Notes under the pieces: generated by a model | Database searches by the model: none | Told to the model about the DNA's origin: nothing | What the model saw: only the letters and a program-made list of their open reading frames with translations | Translations under genes and position numbers: made by a program | Source: DASQZT01 sp035638575 | GTDB lineage: Bacteria; Acidobacteriota; Terriglobia; Bryobacterales; Bryobacteraceae | Length of the DNA stretch: 64,000 bases | Assembly: GCA_035638575.1 (NCBI GenBank) | Contig: DASQZT010000144.1 | Location: 14,054-78,053, forward strand | Reading direction: 5' to 3' | Shown: positions 1 to 6,935 of the stretch, one piece after another | Layout: the number at the start of each line of letters is the position of its first letter | Numbering within the stretch: the stretch's first letter is position 1

Positions 1-1208
1 TGCGCGCGTTCCGGATTCGTTGTGTGCTCCGCCGCTCGCAGCGCGCGGCCGTGCAGCGCCGTTATTTTTTCCAGGATCTCGCAGGCGTCGGCTCCCGTGA
101 CCTCCCCGTCATAATCGAACTCGACGCTCAGCGCGTCCATGTGGCTGACGGTGGCCTTGATTTTGCGCTTCAGCAGATTGCAGACCTCCTCGTTGAAGAT
201 CTCCGCCGCCGGCGGGTTGCGCATGTAGTTGCTCTTGGTGTGATTCTGTGCGGCATCCACGTGGGCGGCCACGATGCCCTCCTGCTGGATCCAGAGCCGG
301 TAAATGTAATCCTCGAAGCGCAGGCGGGTAGGGAAGAACGGCGGCAGCCCGAAGGTGTTGTCGTAGCCCGCCACGCCGCAATCCATCCGCCAGTTCCGGT
401 TGGTCACGGCGGGACGGAAATTGACCAGCACGTACATTTCGTTCAGGCTGTCCAGGCTCGTTTGATCCTCGTCCTCGAGGAACATGTCCACGAAGTCGAT
501 GGCGTCGATGTCGTTGGTGCCCGAGCGAAAAGTCTGCGCGATTTTGACCACCGCACGGTCGGCTACGGCGCCTGGTTCGAGGGTGAGAGAATTCTCGCGA
601 GCCAGTCCTTTGGTGGCGTTGGTTTCCAGGTCCATGGAGCTGTCGATCAGCAATTCGCCGCGGTCGTAGTTCTCCGGAACATCGTCCACCGGCTTTCCCA
701 GCACATCCAGGAAAGCCGCGACGATGTCGAATGATTTCCGGACATAGCCGTTCTGGCCCGACCTGTGCAGCCTCCCGCGGCTGACCTCTCTTGCCCCCAG
801 CGACTCGGGACTGTCCTCGATCAGCGAGTAAGGCCGCACATCGTCATCGGAACTCACCATCAGCTCGCCCAACGTGTACATCAGGGTGAAATTCCGGTTG
901 CCGCCGTAGCTGGGGCGAAACAGGTTTTTGACCAGCCCTTCGAGGCGCCTGTCCCTGAGCCTCGAGTTCAGATAGGCGAGAAACTGCTCCTTCTCCCGGG
1001 GACCGACGTAGTGCAACTCCTGGTGCGTGCGTGTCTGTTCGAGGAGCGGGTAGTATTTTTGCTGGTTGGCCGGCGAGGAATCGTCAAACACGACCATCCG
1101 CACGGAGTGGCCATTCCTCCAGAAGTGCTCGTCGTACTGCTCGATGGTCTCGCCGACGTCACGCAATCGATGCGTGGGAATAACGAACGACAGTTCTTTT
1201 TCGCGCAT
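1..1208 (-). CDS. Glycosyltransferase family 2 (GT-A fold), 3' end outside window
   Basis: Reading the minus strand from the ATG at 1208 gives an open frame of about 400 codons that runs off the left edge without a stop. The N-terminus (MREKELSFVIPTHRLRD) is the first beta-strand of a GT-A nucleotide-sugar transferase. A VVFDDSS segment (residues 39-45) and a SSDDD segment (119-123) match the nucleotide-binding and DXD metal/sugar-nucleotide motifs of GT2-like enzymes. The middle contains the stretch PSYGGNRNFTLMYTLGE, typical of a helix leading into the DXD. The acceptor and sugar cannot be told. It lies downstream of the broken chemoreceptor on the same strand after about 230 bases. The 5' leader holds a strong hairpin. 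The family call is from motifs only. Confidence 0.75.
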   Translation of the reverse strand, partial: MREKELSFVIPTHRLRDVGETIEQYDEHFWRNGHSVRMVVFDDSSPANQQKYYPLLEQTRTHQELHYVGPREKEQFLAYLNSRLRDRRLEGLVKNLFRPSYGGNRNFTLMYTLGELMVSSDDDVRPYSLIEDSPESLGAREVSRGRLHRSGQNGYVRKSFDIVAAFLDVLGKPVDDVPENYDRGELLIDSSMDLETNATKGLARENSLTLEPGAVADRAVVKIAQTFRSGTNDIDAIDFVDMFLEDEDQTSLDSLNEMYVLVNFRPAVTNRNWRMDCGVAGYDNTFGLPPFFPTRLRFEDYIYRLWIQQEGIVAAHVDAAQNHTKSNYMRNPPAAEIFNEEVCNLLKRKIKATVSHMDALSVEFDYDGEVTGADACEILEKITALHGRALRAAEHTTNPERA

Positions 1209-1280
1209 AAACGGTTCGGATTCAATTGGGTGTGGGCGCGCGGAACGTGCTTCCCGCGGTGGGACCGATCGGATGGTAGG

Positions 1281-1305
1281 AGCCCGGCCACATCGTGACC
1301 GGGCT
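1281..1305. other. Hairpin in leader of the glycosyltransferase gene
   Basis: AGCCCGG (1281-1287) pairs with CCGGGCT (1299-1305), and CAC/GTG extends the stem inside. On the plus strand the stem is followed by TTTCGTT, so it could terminate transcription in the plus direction. On the minus strand it sits 73 bases before the glycosyltransferase start and could be part of a structured leader. It does not match a riboswitch consensus well enough to name one. The rest of 1209-1435 shows no gene. Confidence 0.5.
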
Positions 1306-1435
1306 TTCGTTCCGCAAGCATGGCGGCAGCCAGTTTCAGGCTACGCAACAAGCCGTAAAGAAGTCATAGTGAAAGCATAAAGATTTCATGATGGCTAGAC
1401 GAGACTTGAAGATGCGGCGGCGGGCCCGTGCGGCC

Positions 1436-2280
1436 CTAACTGGCCGCCCGCGTATCCCACGCCGTCAAGGCCGACGCGAGCGCGCCCGAAATCTGGGCGA
1501 ACTCGCTGCCGGGCTCCATGGCCCGGGCTGCTTCCTCTTTCCTGCCGGCCAGCGCCAGCGACAGGACGTCTCCGGCGGCGAGATGGAACCGGCGATGGAG
1601 TTCCACACACTTCTGGTAGTGCGCCGATTGCTTCAATTCCCGATGGAGCGTCTCGCCGTAGAGCCACTTGCCGAAAGCGCACTGGTCGTCCACCCGCGCC
1701 GTGCCGACCGCTATCGCGCTCGATCGTGTCTGGATGGCGTCGCGCAAGCGTTTCTTCCAGGCCGCATGTGCCGCTAACGCAAGCTGGATCTGTTCCGTGC
1801 GCCGGTACGGTCATCGCCCGAGATCAGAGAGCGAAGCCGGAGCACGACCAGGTTAATGGCGCGGGCTTGAGTCGACAGGTCACTGCTCGCGGCGGCGCTC
1901 TCCTCGGCCTGTGCCGCCGTGGCTTGCGTGACCTGCTCGATCTGCGTCATGGCTTTGGCAATCTGCTCGGTGCCGCGGCTTTGCTCCTGGCTGCCAAGGT
2001 CCACTTCGTCCACCAGGGTCTTCACCTTGACCGAATCCTCGGTAAGGGCGCGGATCGCCGCCGCCACCTGATCCATCTTCGCCTTGCCATCATGCGACTT
2101 GGCAATCGATTCTTCGATCAGCCGGGACGTATCCTTGGCCGCTTCGGCCGAGCGCTGCGCCAGGTTGCGCACTTCGCCCGCCACCACCGCGAAGCCCGCG
2201 CCCGCTTCCCCGGCCCGCGCCGCCTCCACCGCCGCGTTCAGCGACAGGATATTGGTCTGGAACGCGATCTCGTCGATGAC
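1436..2280 (-). pseudogene. Chemoreceptor (MCP) 3' part: signalling tip plus CZB domain, frameshifted
   Basis: The minus-strand frame from 2280 reads VIDEIAFQTNIL, then the conserved signalling hairpin (AARAGEAGAGFAVVAGEVRN, then LAQRSAEAAKDT). This is the cytoplasmic tip of a methyl-accepting protein that contacts CheA/CheW. The frame stops at 1774. In another frame, opening at about 1809, a chemoreceptor zinc-binding (CZB) domain follows: HAAWKKRL, then DDQCAFGKWLYGE, then SAHYQKC and HRRFH, ending at 1436. The His/Cys/His/His residues expected for zinc are present. The CZB frame has no good start, so a one-base shift near 1795-1815 has split what was probably one protein. The 5' half is at 8653-9720, beyond the inserted element. 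Confidence 0.85.
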
Positions 2281-2304
2281 CTTGGAAATCTTTTGAATTT
2301 AGCG
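2264..2304. other. attL junction of the integrated element
   Basis: Host MCP sequence ends at GATGAC, followed by the CTT shared with the other end (2281-2283). The element arm GGAAATCTTTTGAATTTAGC follows. This arm is the reverse complement, with few mismatches, of the arm at 8630-8649, so the two halves together form a dyad typical of attP for large serine integrases. Confidence 0.85.
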
Positions 2305-2682
2305 TACAACTGGAAGGAGTACGGCAACGGCCAAGAACACCCGTAGAATCTGCCAATTTGGGGCGGAAACGGGCATAGGAGCCTTCGCCAGATCCACCTG
2401 GAAGGCTCGTAGTGAAAATTCTTGAAAAGTTCTTTCACGGGCGCACACTAAACGAAAATTTCGATCTGTAGTTAAAGGTGATTGGAGTTCGATTCCCGCA
2501 TCCAGATTGCCATTTCTTCGCACGCAAACAAGCCTAGAATCCACCGCCGGAACCAGCCAAGGCTTCACGACCCGCCAGCGCATAATGCAGCACGCAATTT
2601 TCGCAGAAAATTGGCGGAATCCCGGATTCGTGTAATGCCACCGTTCCCTTACATTACAGATGAAGCCGAACAGGGGTCTGCG
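2305..2682. other. Non-coding left end of the element
   Basis: No convincing gene is seen here. Open frames exist but show no recognisable features. In the circular form the first part (to the TAG at 2376-2378) would be the 3' extension of the recombinase gene. Confidence 0.5.
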
Positions 2683-2961
2683 TTACACGTCATTCTGCGG
2701 ACGCAGTTCGTTCAACCACGCCGTAATTTCTACCTTGGCGTTTTCTGGCGAATCGGTGATGAGCCGTTCGTGAGGCTTCGTTTCACCTTTTGGCGTCACC
2801 CACGCTCGGAATTTGTGGCTGATGGACGGCCCATACGCCTTGATTTTCCACTCGCCATCACTGATTCCATGAAAAGCTCGGAATGTGAAAATGGCAAGTT
2901 TCACGCCGCTCTCTACGTCAGGCTCCAATCCGTAGATGTCCAAACCGTCGTCTTCGTACAT
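2683..2961 (-). CDS. Hypothetical protein of the element, 92 aa
   Basis: The ATG at 2961 (MYEDDGLDIYGLEPDVESG) gives a 92-residue soluble, acidic-to-neutral protein with alternating strand-like segments and a final WLNEL helix. No signal peptide or known motif is recognised. It starts 34 bases after the stop of the exported-protein gene upstream, on the same strand, so the two may be cotranscribed. It could also be a fragment; the support is only an open frame with plausible composition. Confidence 0.45.
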   Translation of the reverse strand: MYEDDGLDIYGLEPDVESGVKLAIFTFRAFHGISDGEWKIKAYGPSISHKFRAWVTPKGETKPHERLITDSPENAKVEITAWLNELRPQNDV

Positions 2962-2995
2962 GGTGTTGGGTATAGCCGCCCGACCGATTCTGGGT

Positions 2996-3400
2996 CTACT
3001 TTGGAGGCTCGGATGCCTCCCGCAATACCTTCTTGGTGACATCAGCCTTATGTTCCTTACCGCCGTCGTCCAGCAAGTACATGGTCGTGCCATCAATGGC
3101 GAATTTCACTGGACCGTTGACGGTCACGTTGGCTGGCTTGGTTCCACGAACGATCTCTGAGGCCGTATAGGTGTATGAATCGGTTTCGATGATGAAGGTG
3201 TCACGGGTCTCGTAAACATTATTGGTTCGGCGGCGGCTATCGAAGCCGACTGGTGGACGCTCAACGGCTCCGACGACATTCTGAGAACGCTGCGAGTCCA
3301 CAAGTTTGCCTGTCTGCCAGTCTCGATTCTTCTTGCCGCCAAAAGCGGGGCCGGTCAAGGCAATAACCACTACGATGAGCGGGATTAGAAGCGGCTTCAT
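2996..3400 (-). CDS. Small exported protein, acidobacterial family
   Basis: The ATG at 3400 starts a 134-residue protein with a clear signal peptide (MKPLLIPLIVVVIALTGPAF, cleaved near AFG). The mature part begins KNRDWQTGKLVDSQRS and ends in a strand-rich region containing VNGPVKFAIDGTTMYLLDDG. From memory, this start and end are typical of a family of small secreted proteins common in Acidobacteria; the function is unknown. Its presence inside the element is odd because the other cargo looks plasmid-like. It suggests the element moves among acidobacteria and picked up a chromosomal gene. Confidence 0.7.
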   Translation of the reverse strand: MKPLLIPLIVVVIALTGPAFGGKKNRDWQTGKLVDSQRSQNVVGAVERPPVGFDSRRRTNNVYETRDTFIIETDSYTYTASEIVRGTKPANVTVNGPVKFAIDGTTMYLLDDGGKEHKADVTKKVLREASEPPK

Positions 3401-3425
3401 TATGGTCTCCTGGAACTCCAAAACG

Positions 3426-3719
3426 TTAACTCCGGTCAGGATCACCCGCCAGCCATCTGTCAGTGACAACATAAAGAGTTCCCCGTGAGTCACCTTGCCT
3501 ACGCCTAGCGATAACATTTAATCCACGTTCTTCTATCTGCCTTCGTAGCTTTCCAAGAGAACCAGCCGAAAGATTCTCTACGTATTGGCCGGGTTTTATG
3601 CGTCTCGCTATCTCGAACAGCGCTCCCGAAGGCATCTTCGTGTCATAGGAAGTTTTGCCCTGATCTGGAGGATCACCGTCCTTTATCTCAAGTTCGTAGC
3701 TGTCAACAGTCTTCGTCAT
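3426..3719 (-). CDS. Hypothetical protein of the element, 97 aa
   Basis: The ATG at 3719 opens a 97-residue basic, soluble protein with no signal peptide. The segment MPSGALFEIARRIKPGQYVE followed by LGKLRRQIEERGLNVIARRR suggests a small helical nucleic-acid-binding or regulatory fold, but no family is recognised. It lies between the exported-protein gene and the small resolvase on the same strand, and could be cotranscribed with the resolvase. Confidence 0.5.
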   Translation of the reverse strand: MTKTVDSYELEIKDGDPPDQGKTSYDTKMPSGALFEIARRIKPGQYVENLSAGSLGKLRRQIEERGLNVIARRRQGDSRGTLYVVTDRWLAGDPDRS

Positions 3720-3765
3720 CCTTTAAAGTGTAATCATTACGGGCTGCTTAGTCAATAGCTAATAT

Positions 3766-4431
3766 TCACGCCGCCTTCAACATCTCGTCTACGTACACGT
3801 GATGCCAAGCAGTACCTTTTCGTGTGGTGTAGCCGTCGCCGTTCAGATTATGAGCTATGGCACGAAGACTGTAACCTTGCGATCTCAACAGACGGATGCG
3901 GGTAAGAACAAATTGTTCAGCGGCAGTTGGTTCAAGGTGCTTGCCGTCAGGGGCCAACTGAAAACCGTATGGGATACCGCCAATCCGTTGGCCTAGCGAT
4001 TTCTTAAATTGAAGTGCCTGTCGAGTCCTCTCTCCGATAACTTCCCGCTCCCACTGCGATACAGAGATCAACAAATTCATTACCAATCTGCCGCTGGCCG
4101 TAGCAGTATCCAAAGATTCCGCAACGCTGACCAGAGCGACATCACGGCGGGAAAAACGTTCCAGAAGTTCCGCAAGATCCTTCACTGATCGTGTTAAGCG
4201 ATCCAATTTGGCGATGATGACGGCGCTCACAAGAGAACTATCGGCCAGTGCAAGCAAACGCAGCATACCGGGCCTCTCCAAAGATCTCGCAGACTCGCCA
4301 TCGTCCACAATCACATCCACCAGTTCAGCACCTTGAACTTCGGCCATCGCACGAATTTTAGCAATTTGCGATTCCAGGGAAACTCCCCGTTCATTTTGCT
4401 TCGAGATTCTAGCGTAGCCAACGGCTTTCAT
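3766..4431 (-). CDS. Serine recombinase, resolvase/invertase type, 221 aa
   Basis: From the ATG at 4431 the protein begins MKAVGYARISKQNERGVSLE, with the catalytic serine in YARIS. It continues with the resolvase core (DDGESARSLERPGML, IIAKLDRLTRS, GERTRQAL). A shortened 'Recombinase' region (GGIPYGFQL, RSQGYSLRAIAHNLNGDGY) with a helix-turn-helix-like end follows. At 221 residues it is far smaller than the 572-residue recombinase at the other end. It probably resolves multimers or assists replication rather than integrating, but that role is inferred. It is transcribed away from the HUH gene. Confidence 0.9.
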   Translation of the reverse strand: MKAVGYARISKQNERGVSLESQIAKIRAMAEVQGAELVDVIVDDGESARSLERPGMLRLLALADSSLVSAVIIAKLDRLTRSVKDLAELLERFSRRDVALVSVAESLDTATASGRLVMNLLISVSQWEREVIGERTRQALQFKKSLGQRIGGIPYGFQLAPDGKHLEPTAAEQFVLTRIRLLRSQGYSLRAIAHNLNGDGYTTRKGTAWHHVYVDEMLKAA

Positions 4432-4502
4432 GCCTAAAAATTGTAACAAATGATAGCTGGTTTGTCAATTGCTGACCCATCAATTGCTACTCACGATCCC
4501 GT

Positions 4503-4721
4503 CTACTTCTTCAACTCCTTTTCCAGTTCGTCACGATGCGACTCCACCAGCGTTCTCAGTAGCTCAGAAACGGATGCTCTGCCGCCGTTGACCTGCGCTC
4601 TGCGAAACGCCACTTCACGTAGGAGTTGCCAAGTGTCCTTCCCGATGTTTACCGCCGTTGTGACCTTCTCATCGTTGACATCGGGAGCCTTCTGTTTGCT
4701 TTTGCCCGGTGGTTTTGCCAT
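4503..4721 (-). CDS. Ribbon-helix-helix (CopG/Arc-type) regulator
   Basis: The protein has a basic N-terminus (MAKPPGKSKQKA), then TTAVNIGKDTWQLLREVAFR (strand plus helix A) and GGRASVSELLRTLVESHRDE (turn plus helix B), which is the ribbon-helix-helix layout. It is divergently arranged with the HUH/Rep-like gene, 165 bases apart. That is a common arrangement for plasmid copy-number or partition regulators. In-frame ATGs also exist at 4730 and 4748. The 4721 start is preferred because a TATAAT-like box overlaps the upstream ones. Regulation of the divergent promoter region is inferred. Confidence 0.65.
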   Translation of the reverse strand: MAKPPGKSKQKAPDVNDEKVTTAVNIGKDTWQLLREVAFRRAQVNGGRASVSELLRTLVESHRDELEKELKK

Positions 4722-4886
4722 CAGCTTCATTATATGACAATTCATCATTTGTGGAAACCAGAACCAGCCTGAAATGTTTCAGCAACTTCGGGCATTCGCT
4801 TCGGATTGGTAAAACTCAACACAGGCACAAGCGCTTGAAATAGCGCCACTTGCAGATCGGCGTATACATAAATCCGGTATACGACG
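4722..4886. promoter_or_regulatory. Divergent intergenic region between RHH and HUH genes
   Basis: AT-rich spacer between two divergent genes. A TATAAT hexamer is visible on the minus strand around 4729-4736. No clear start-site pair can be defined for the plus direction. Likely site of autoregulation by the RHH protein, by analogy with plasmid control regions. Confidence 0.35.
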
Positions 4887-5393
4887 ATGAATTGGAATCG
4901 CACCTGGAAAACCGAAATTCGGCAGCATCTAGCATCGCTGCCCTTTACCCATTTTCTGACGTTCAACTATAAACGCCGTCTACCCGGAGGCATGGACACT
5001 CGCCTTCTCACAGTTCGCAAGAACCTCCGGGAATGGAACAGGGCGATGCTTGAAACTCTGTACGGCAAACAATTTCCCAAACGGAATGTTGGCGACGCCT
5101 TCATGTTCGCTGCGTTCATTGAGATAGGCCCACTCCAACAAAAAGAGCACACACACATCCTTGCGAGTGTACCATTGCCACTGCACGAAAAGTTTGAACG
5201 AAACGCCGCACTGCTTTGGCAACCGAAGGAGCTTGACCGTTCTCCGGGAAATATTCGGCAACACTTTCCACCGGATGTATGCCTGAAGCGAATATATGAC
5301 TTGGAGGGAATAGTAAACTATGTAACCAAAACCATCACACCAAATTCAGATCGGATCTTGTTCTCGCAGGAGTTCAGGAAAACCGCAGCGTAA
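4887..5393 (+). CDS. HUH-type Rep/relaxase-like protein
   Basis: The 168-residue protein shows the three HUH endonuclease motifs in order. A beta-strand motif FLTFNY (residues 23-28) comes first. A metal-binding HTH at 88-90 follows, inside EHTHILASVP. YVTK at 145-148 fits the YxxK catalytic motif of rolling-circle replication initiators. The length suits a minimal nuclease domain with no helicase. It is followed by a 150-base non-coding stretch with inverted repeats that could be its origin. No exact family can be named from memory, and the middle residue of the HUH is Thr rather than a bulky hydrophobic. A replication or mobilisation role is inferred. Confidence 0.6.
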   Translation: MNWNRTWKTEIRQHLASLPFTHFLTFNYKRRLPGGMDTRLLTVRKNLREWNRAMLETLYGKQFPKRNVGDAFMFAAFIEIGPLQQKEHTHILASVPLPLHEKFERNAALLWQPKELDRSPGNIRQHFPPDVCLKRIYDLEGIVNYVTKTITPNSDRILFSQEFRKTAA

Positions 5394-5399
5394 TTTAAG

Positions 5400-5515
5400 G
5401 TGTGGTGCATCGGCTGTTCGGCACACCGTTAGTCTCGACTACACCACACTTATCACATTTGACACTTCATAAGATTAGCGCCACTCGGAAGCGTTTGTCT
5501 CGAAGTGTCATCTTA
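5400..5515. repeat. Cluster of inverted repeats after the HUH gene, candidate origin
   Basis: GTGTGGTG (5400-5407) pairs with CACCACAC (5442-5449). TGACACTTC (5460-5468) pairs perfectly with GAAGTGTCA (5502-5510). TAAGAT (5470-5475) pairs with ATCTTA (5510-5515). No gene occupies 5394-5543. A double- or single-strand origin is plausible given the HUH gene next door; a terminator is the simpler alternative, although no U-run follows. Confidence 0.55.
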
Positions 5516-5543
5516 ATTAGAATAATAGTATAACTTACAATCA

Positions 5544-5924
5544 ATGAAACTGAAAGACAAAGGTTTTATGAATAAACAAGAAATAATTTCTATGAATAAA
5601 CACGATACTAGAATGTACCTTACACAGTACATCATCGAAGAAGTTGAGGAAGGATTAACTAAATTATGGAACCAAGTCAACTATGGCAACTACTCTGATG
5701 ATCGCACTGTTCACATCACCTTCTCGGACGAATCCAAAGGACGAATCTTGTCAGAATCAAGGAAAGAGTTGGATCGTTTGCCCATCACGACGCTCAGATT
5801 TATGACGAACGGCACGAATTTCGGCAGTTCAGTGTTGATGGGCTTTGTGGACGTACAAATAGACAAGGCCAAAGCTTATATGGAAACAATTTATGACGAA
5901 CTTGAAAACGAACTGCTTTACTAA
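5544..5924 (+). CDS. Hypothetical protein of the element, 126 aa
   Basis: The ATG at 5544 opens an AT-rich gene for a 126-residue acidic protein. Its N-terminal half is helical (HDTRMYLTQYIIEEVEEGLT), with a strand-containing middle (RTVHITFSDESKG) and a C-terminal helix. No motif is recognised. The codon use (AAA, GAA, ATT) is strikingly unlike the flanking chromosome. It overlaps the next gene by 32 bases, so the two are probably expressed together. Confidence 0.6.
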   Translation: MKLKDKGFMNKQEIISMNKHDTRMYLTQYIIEEVEEGLTKLWNQVNYGNYSDDRTVHITFSDESKGRILSESRKELDRLPITTLRFMTNGTNFGSSVLMGFVDVQIDKAKAYMETIYDELENELLY

Positions 5925-6216
5925 CACACCCGACATCAAAAACAAATTGAATCGCCTATTGATTATTCGTATGAACCACGAATTGTACGAGCGCATTGAC
6001 CATGCTCTGATGACAACTCCAGCGCTGGCAGGAATGAATCGCTCAATATTCGCACGTAAAGCGCTGATCTATGCACTTGAGTCCGTCAAGCCAGCGGATG
6101 AAGAGACCCTTGCGAAAATTGGTGAGCAAGACAATGTTAGTAGACTGCCTGACGATGTAACTCTCTTGAAACAGGTTATAGTAGAGAGCAAATCCTTTCG
6201 GCCACCGAAGGCATGA
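5893..6216 (+). CDS. Small DNA-binding-like (RHH-type) protein
   Basis: The 107-residue product contains NRLLIIRMNHELYERIDHAL followed by MNRSIFARKALIYALESV. That is a short strand, a helix, a turn and a second helix, reminiscent of ribbon-helix-helix regulators. It overlaps the preceding gene by 32 bases (start at 5893), which suggests translational coupling. The start could instead be the internal ATG in IRMNHE. The role is unproven; a second element regulator is the best guess. Confidence 0.5.
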   Translation: MTNLKTNCFTNTPDIKNKLNRLLIIRMNHELYERIDHALMTTPALAGMNRSIFARKALIYALESVKPADEETLAKIGEQDNVSRLPDDVTLLKQVIVESKSFRPPKA

Positions 6217-6279
6217 TGTGCTTACTCAAACATTGGGTGGCCGGTTACTGAGTTCTGTGACGGGCTTTGGAATTGAACC

Positions 6280-6585
6280 ATGACAACAACACGAAGAGAA
6301 CGAGGGAACGCCAAATGGCTGGAGAAGATCAAGAAGCATTGGCGGAGAAACCTTCAAATTCTGAGGCACACCAGCCGAAGCGACAAGGAAGAAATCGAAG
6401 ATCGGGTGATGGCAAGAATGCACGAAGCCGTCATCAGCGTTTCCGACTTCACGATTGAGCATGGTGGGATGCTTCCTGCATTCGAGTCCGACGCTGATTC
6501 GCTGGCGATGGACATCCTAATGGCCGTTGGCATGGCGCATCTCACAGGCAACCGCTTACTTGCAGTACCAGCACCCGCACGGTAA
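6280..6585 (+). CDS. Hypothetical protein of the element, 101 aa
   Basis: The ATG at 6280 starts a 101-residue protein with a very basic N-terminal third (RRERGNAKWLEKIKKHWRRN) and a more acidic helical remainder (DADSLAMDILMAVGMAHLTG). No family is recognised. It lies 63 bases after the RHH-like gene on the same strand. The basic N-terminus could bind nucleic acid, but this is a guess. Confidence 0.45.
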   Translation: MTTTRRERGNAKWLEKIKKHWRRNLQILRHTSRSDKEEIEDRVMARMHEAVISVSDFTIEHGGMLPAFESDADSLAMDILMAVGMAHLTGNRLLAVPAPAR

Positions 6586-6935
6586 TCTCGAAGTTTTCGC
6601 CATCGGATATCCCCGATAGCCGTATCCCGGTGCGGTATCCACGTCCAGGCCGGTTTGGGCACTGGCTATACGTATGCCGTCGAGCGTGTGCATACGACAT
6701 GGGAGTGCGGCGAAGCCCTGACGGGAAAAATTCAGAAAAACACAGTAATATTCTAGCCTGTGACTCCAGTCGAAGGTGTATTACAGTCGGCCCCAGAGTT
6801 TTCGAGGAGGGGAACGGAAAAAATATTTCGCTAAAGGATTCCTTCCCAGAATGGAGTCGTCACTTGAACCATCTGGCGGATGGCTTGACTTAATCTTTGC
6901 AGTGGCGTACCATCAACGCCGTGGGAGGATGAACA
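6586..6935. other. Intergenic region before the large recombinase
   Basis: No gene is supported here. CGTATGC (6671-6677) pairs perfectly with GCATACG (6690-6696), forming a hairpin. ATCGG/CCGAT near 6602-6617 forms another short one. Just before the recombinase a GGGAGG Shine-Dalgarno stands at the right distance from the TTG at 6936. The region probably holds the recombinase promoter. Confidence 0.4.

Noticed and set aside
1230..1345. Possible c-di-GMP (GEMM) riboswitch ahead of the glycosyltransferase
   Set aside because: ACGAAAGCC and a GC stem are reminiscent, but the first helix and the second ligand-binding half could not be matched.
2470..2515. tRNA-like segment with AGTTCGATTCCCGC
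   Set aside because: The bases flanking TTCGATT do not pair as a T-stem and no acceptor, D or anticodon stem can be built upstream.
2299..2583. 94-codon minus-strand frame at the left end of the element
   Set aside because: No ribosome site, no recognisable features, and it overlaps the attachment arm and the recombinase read-through segment.
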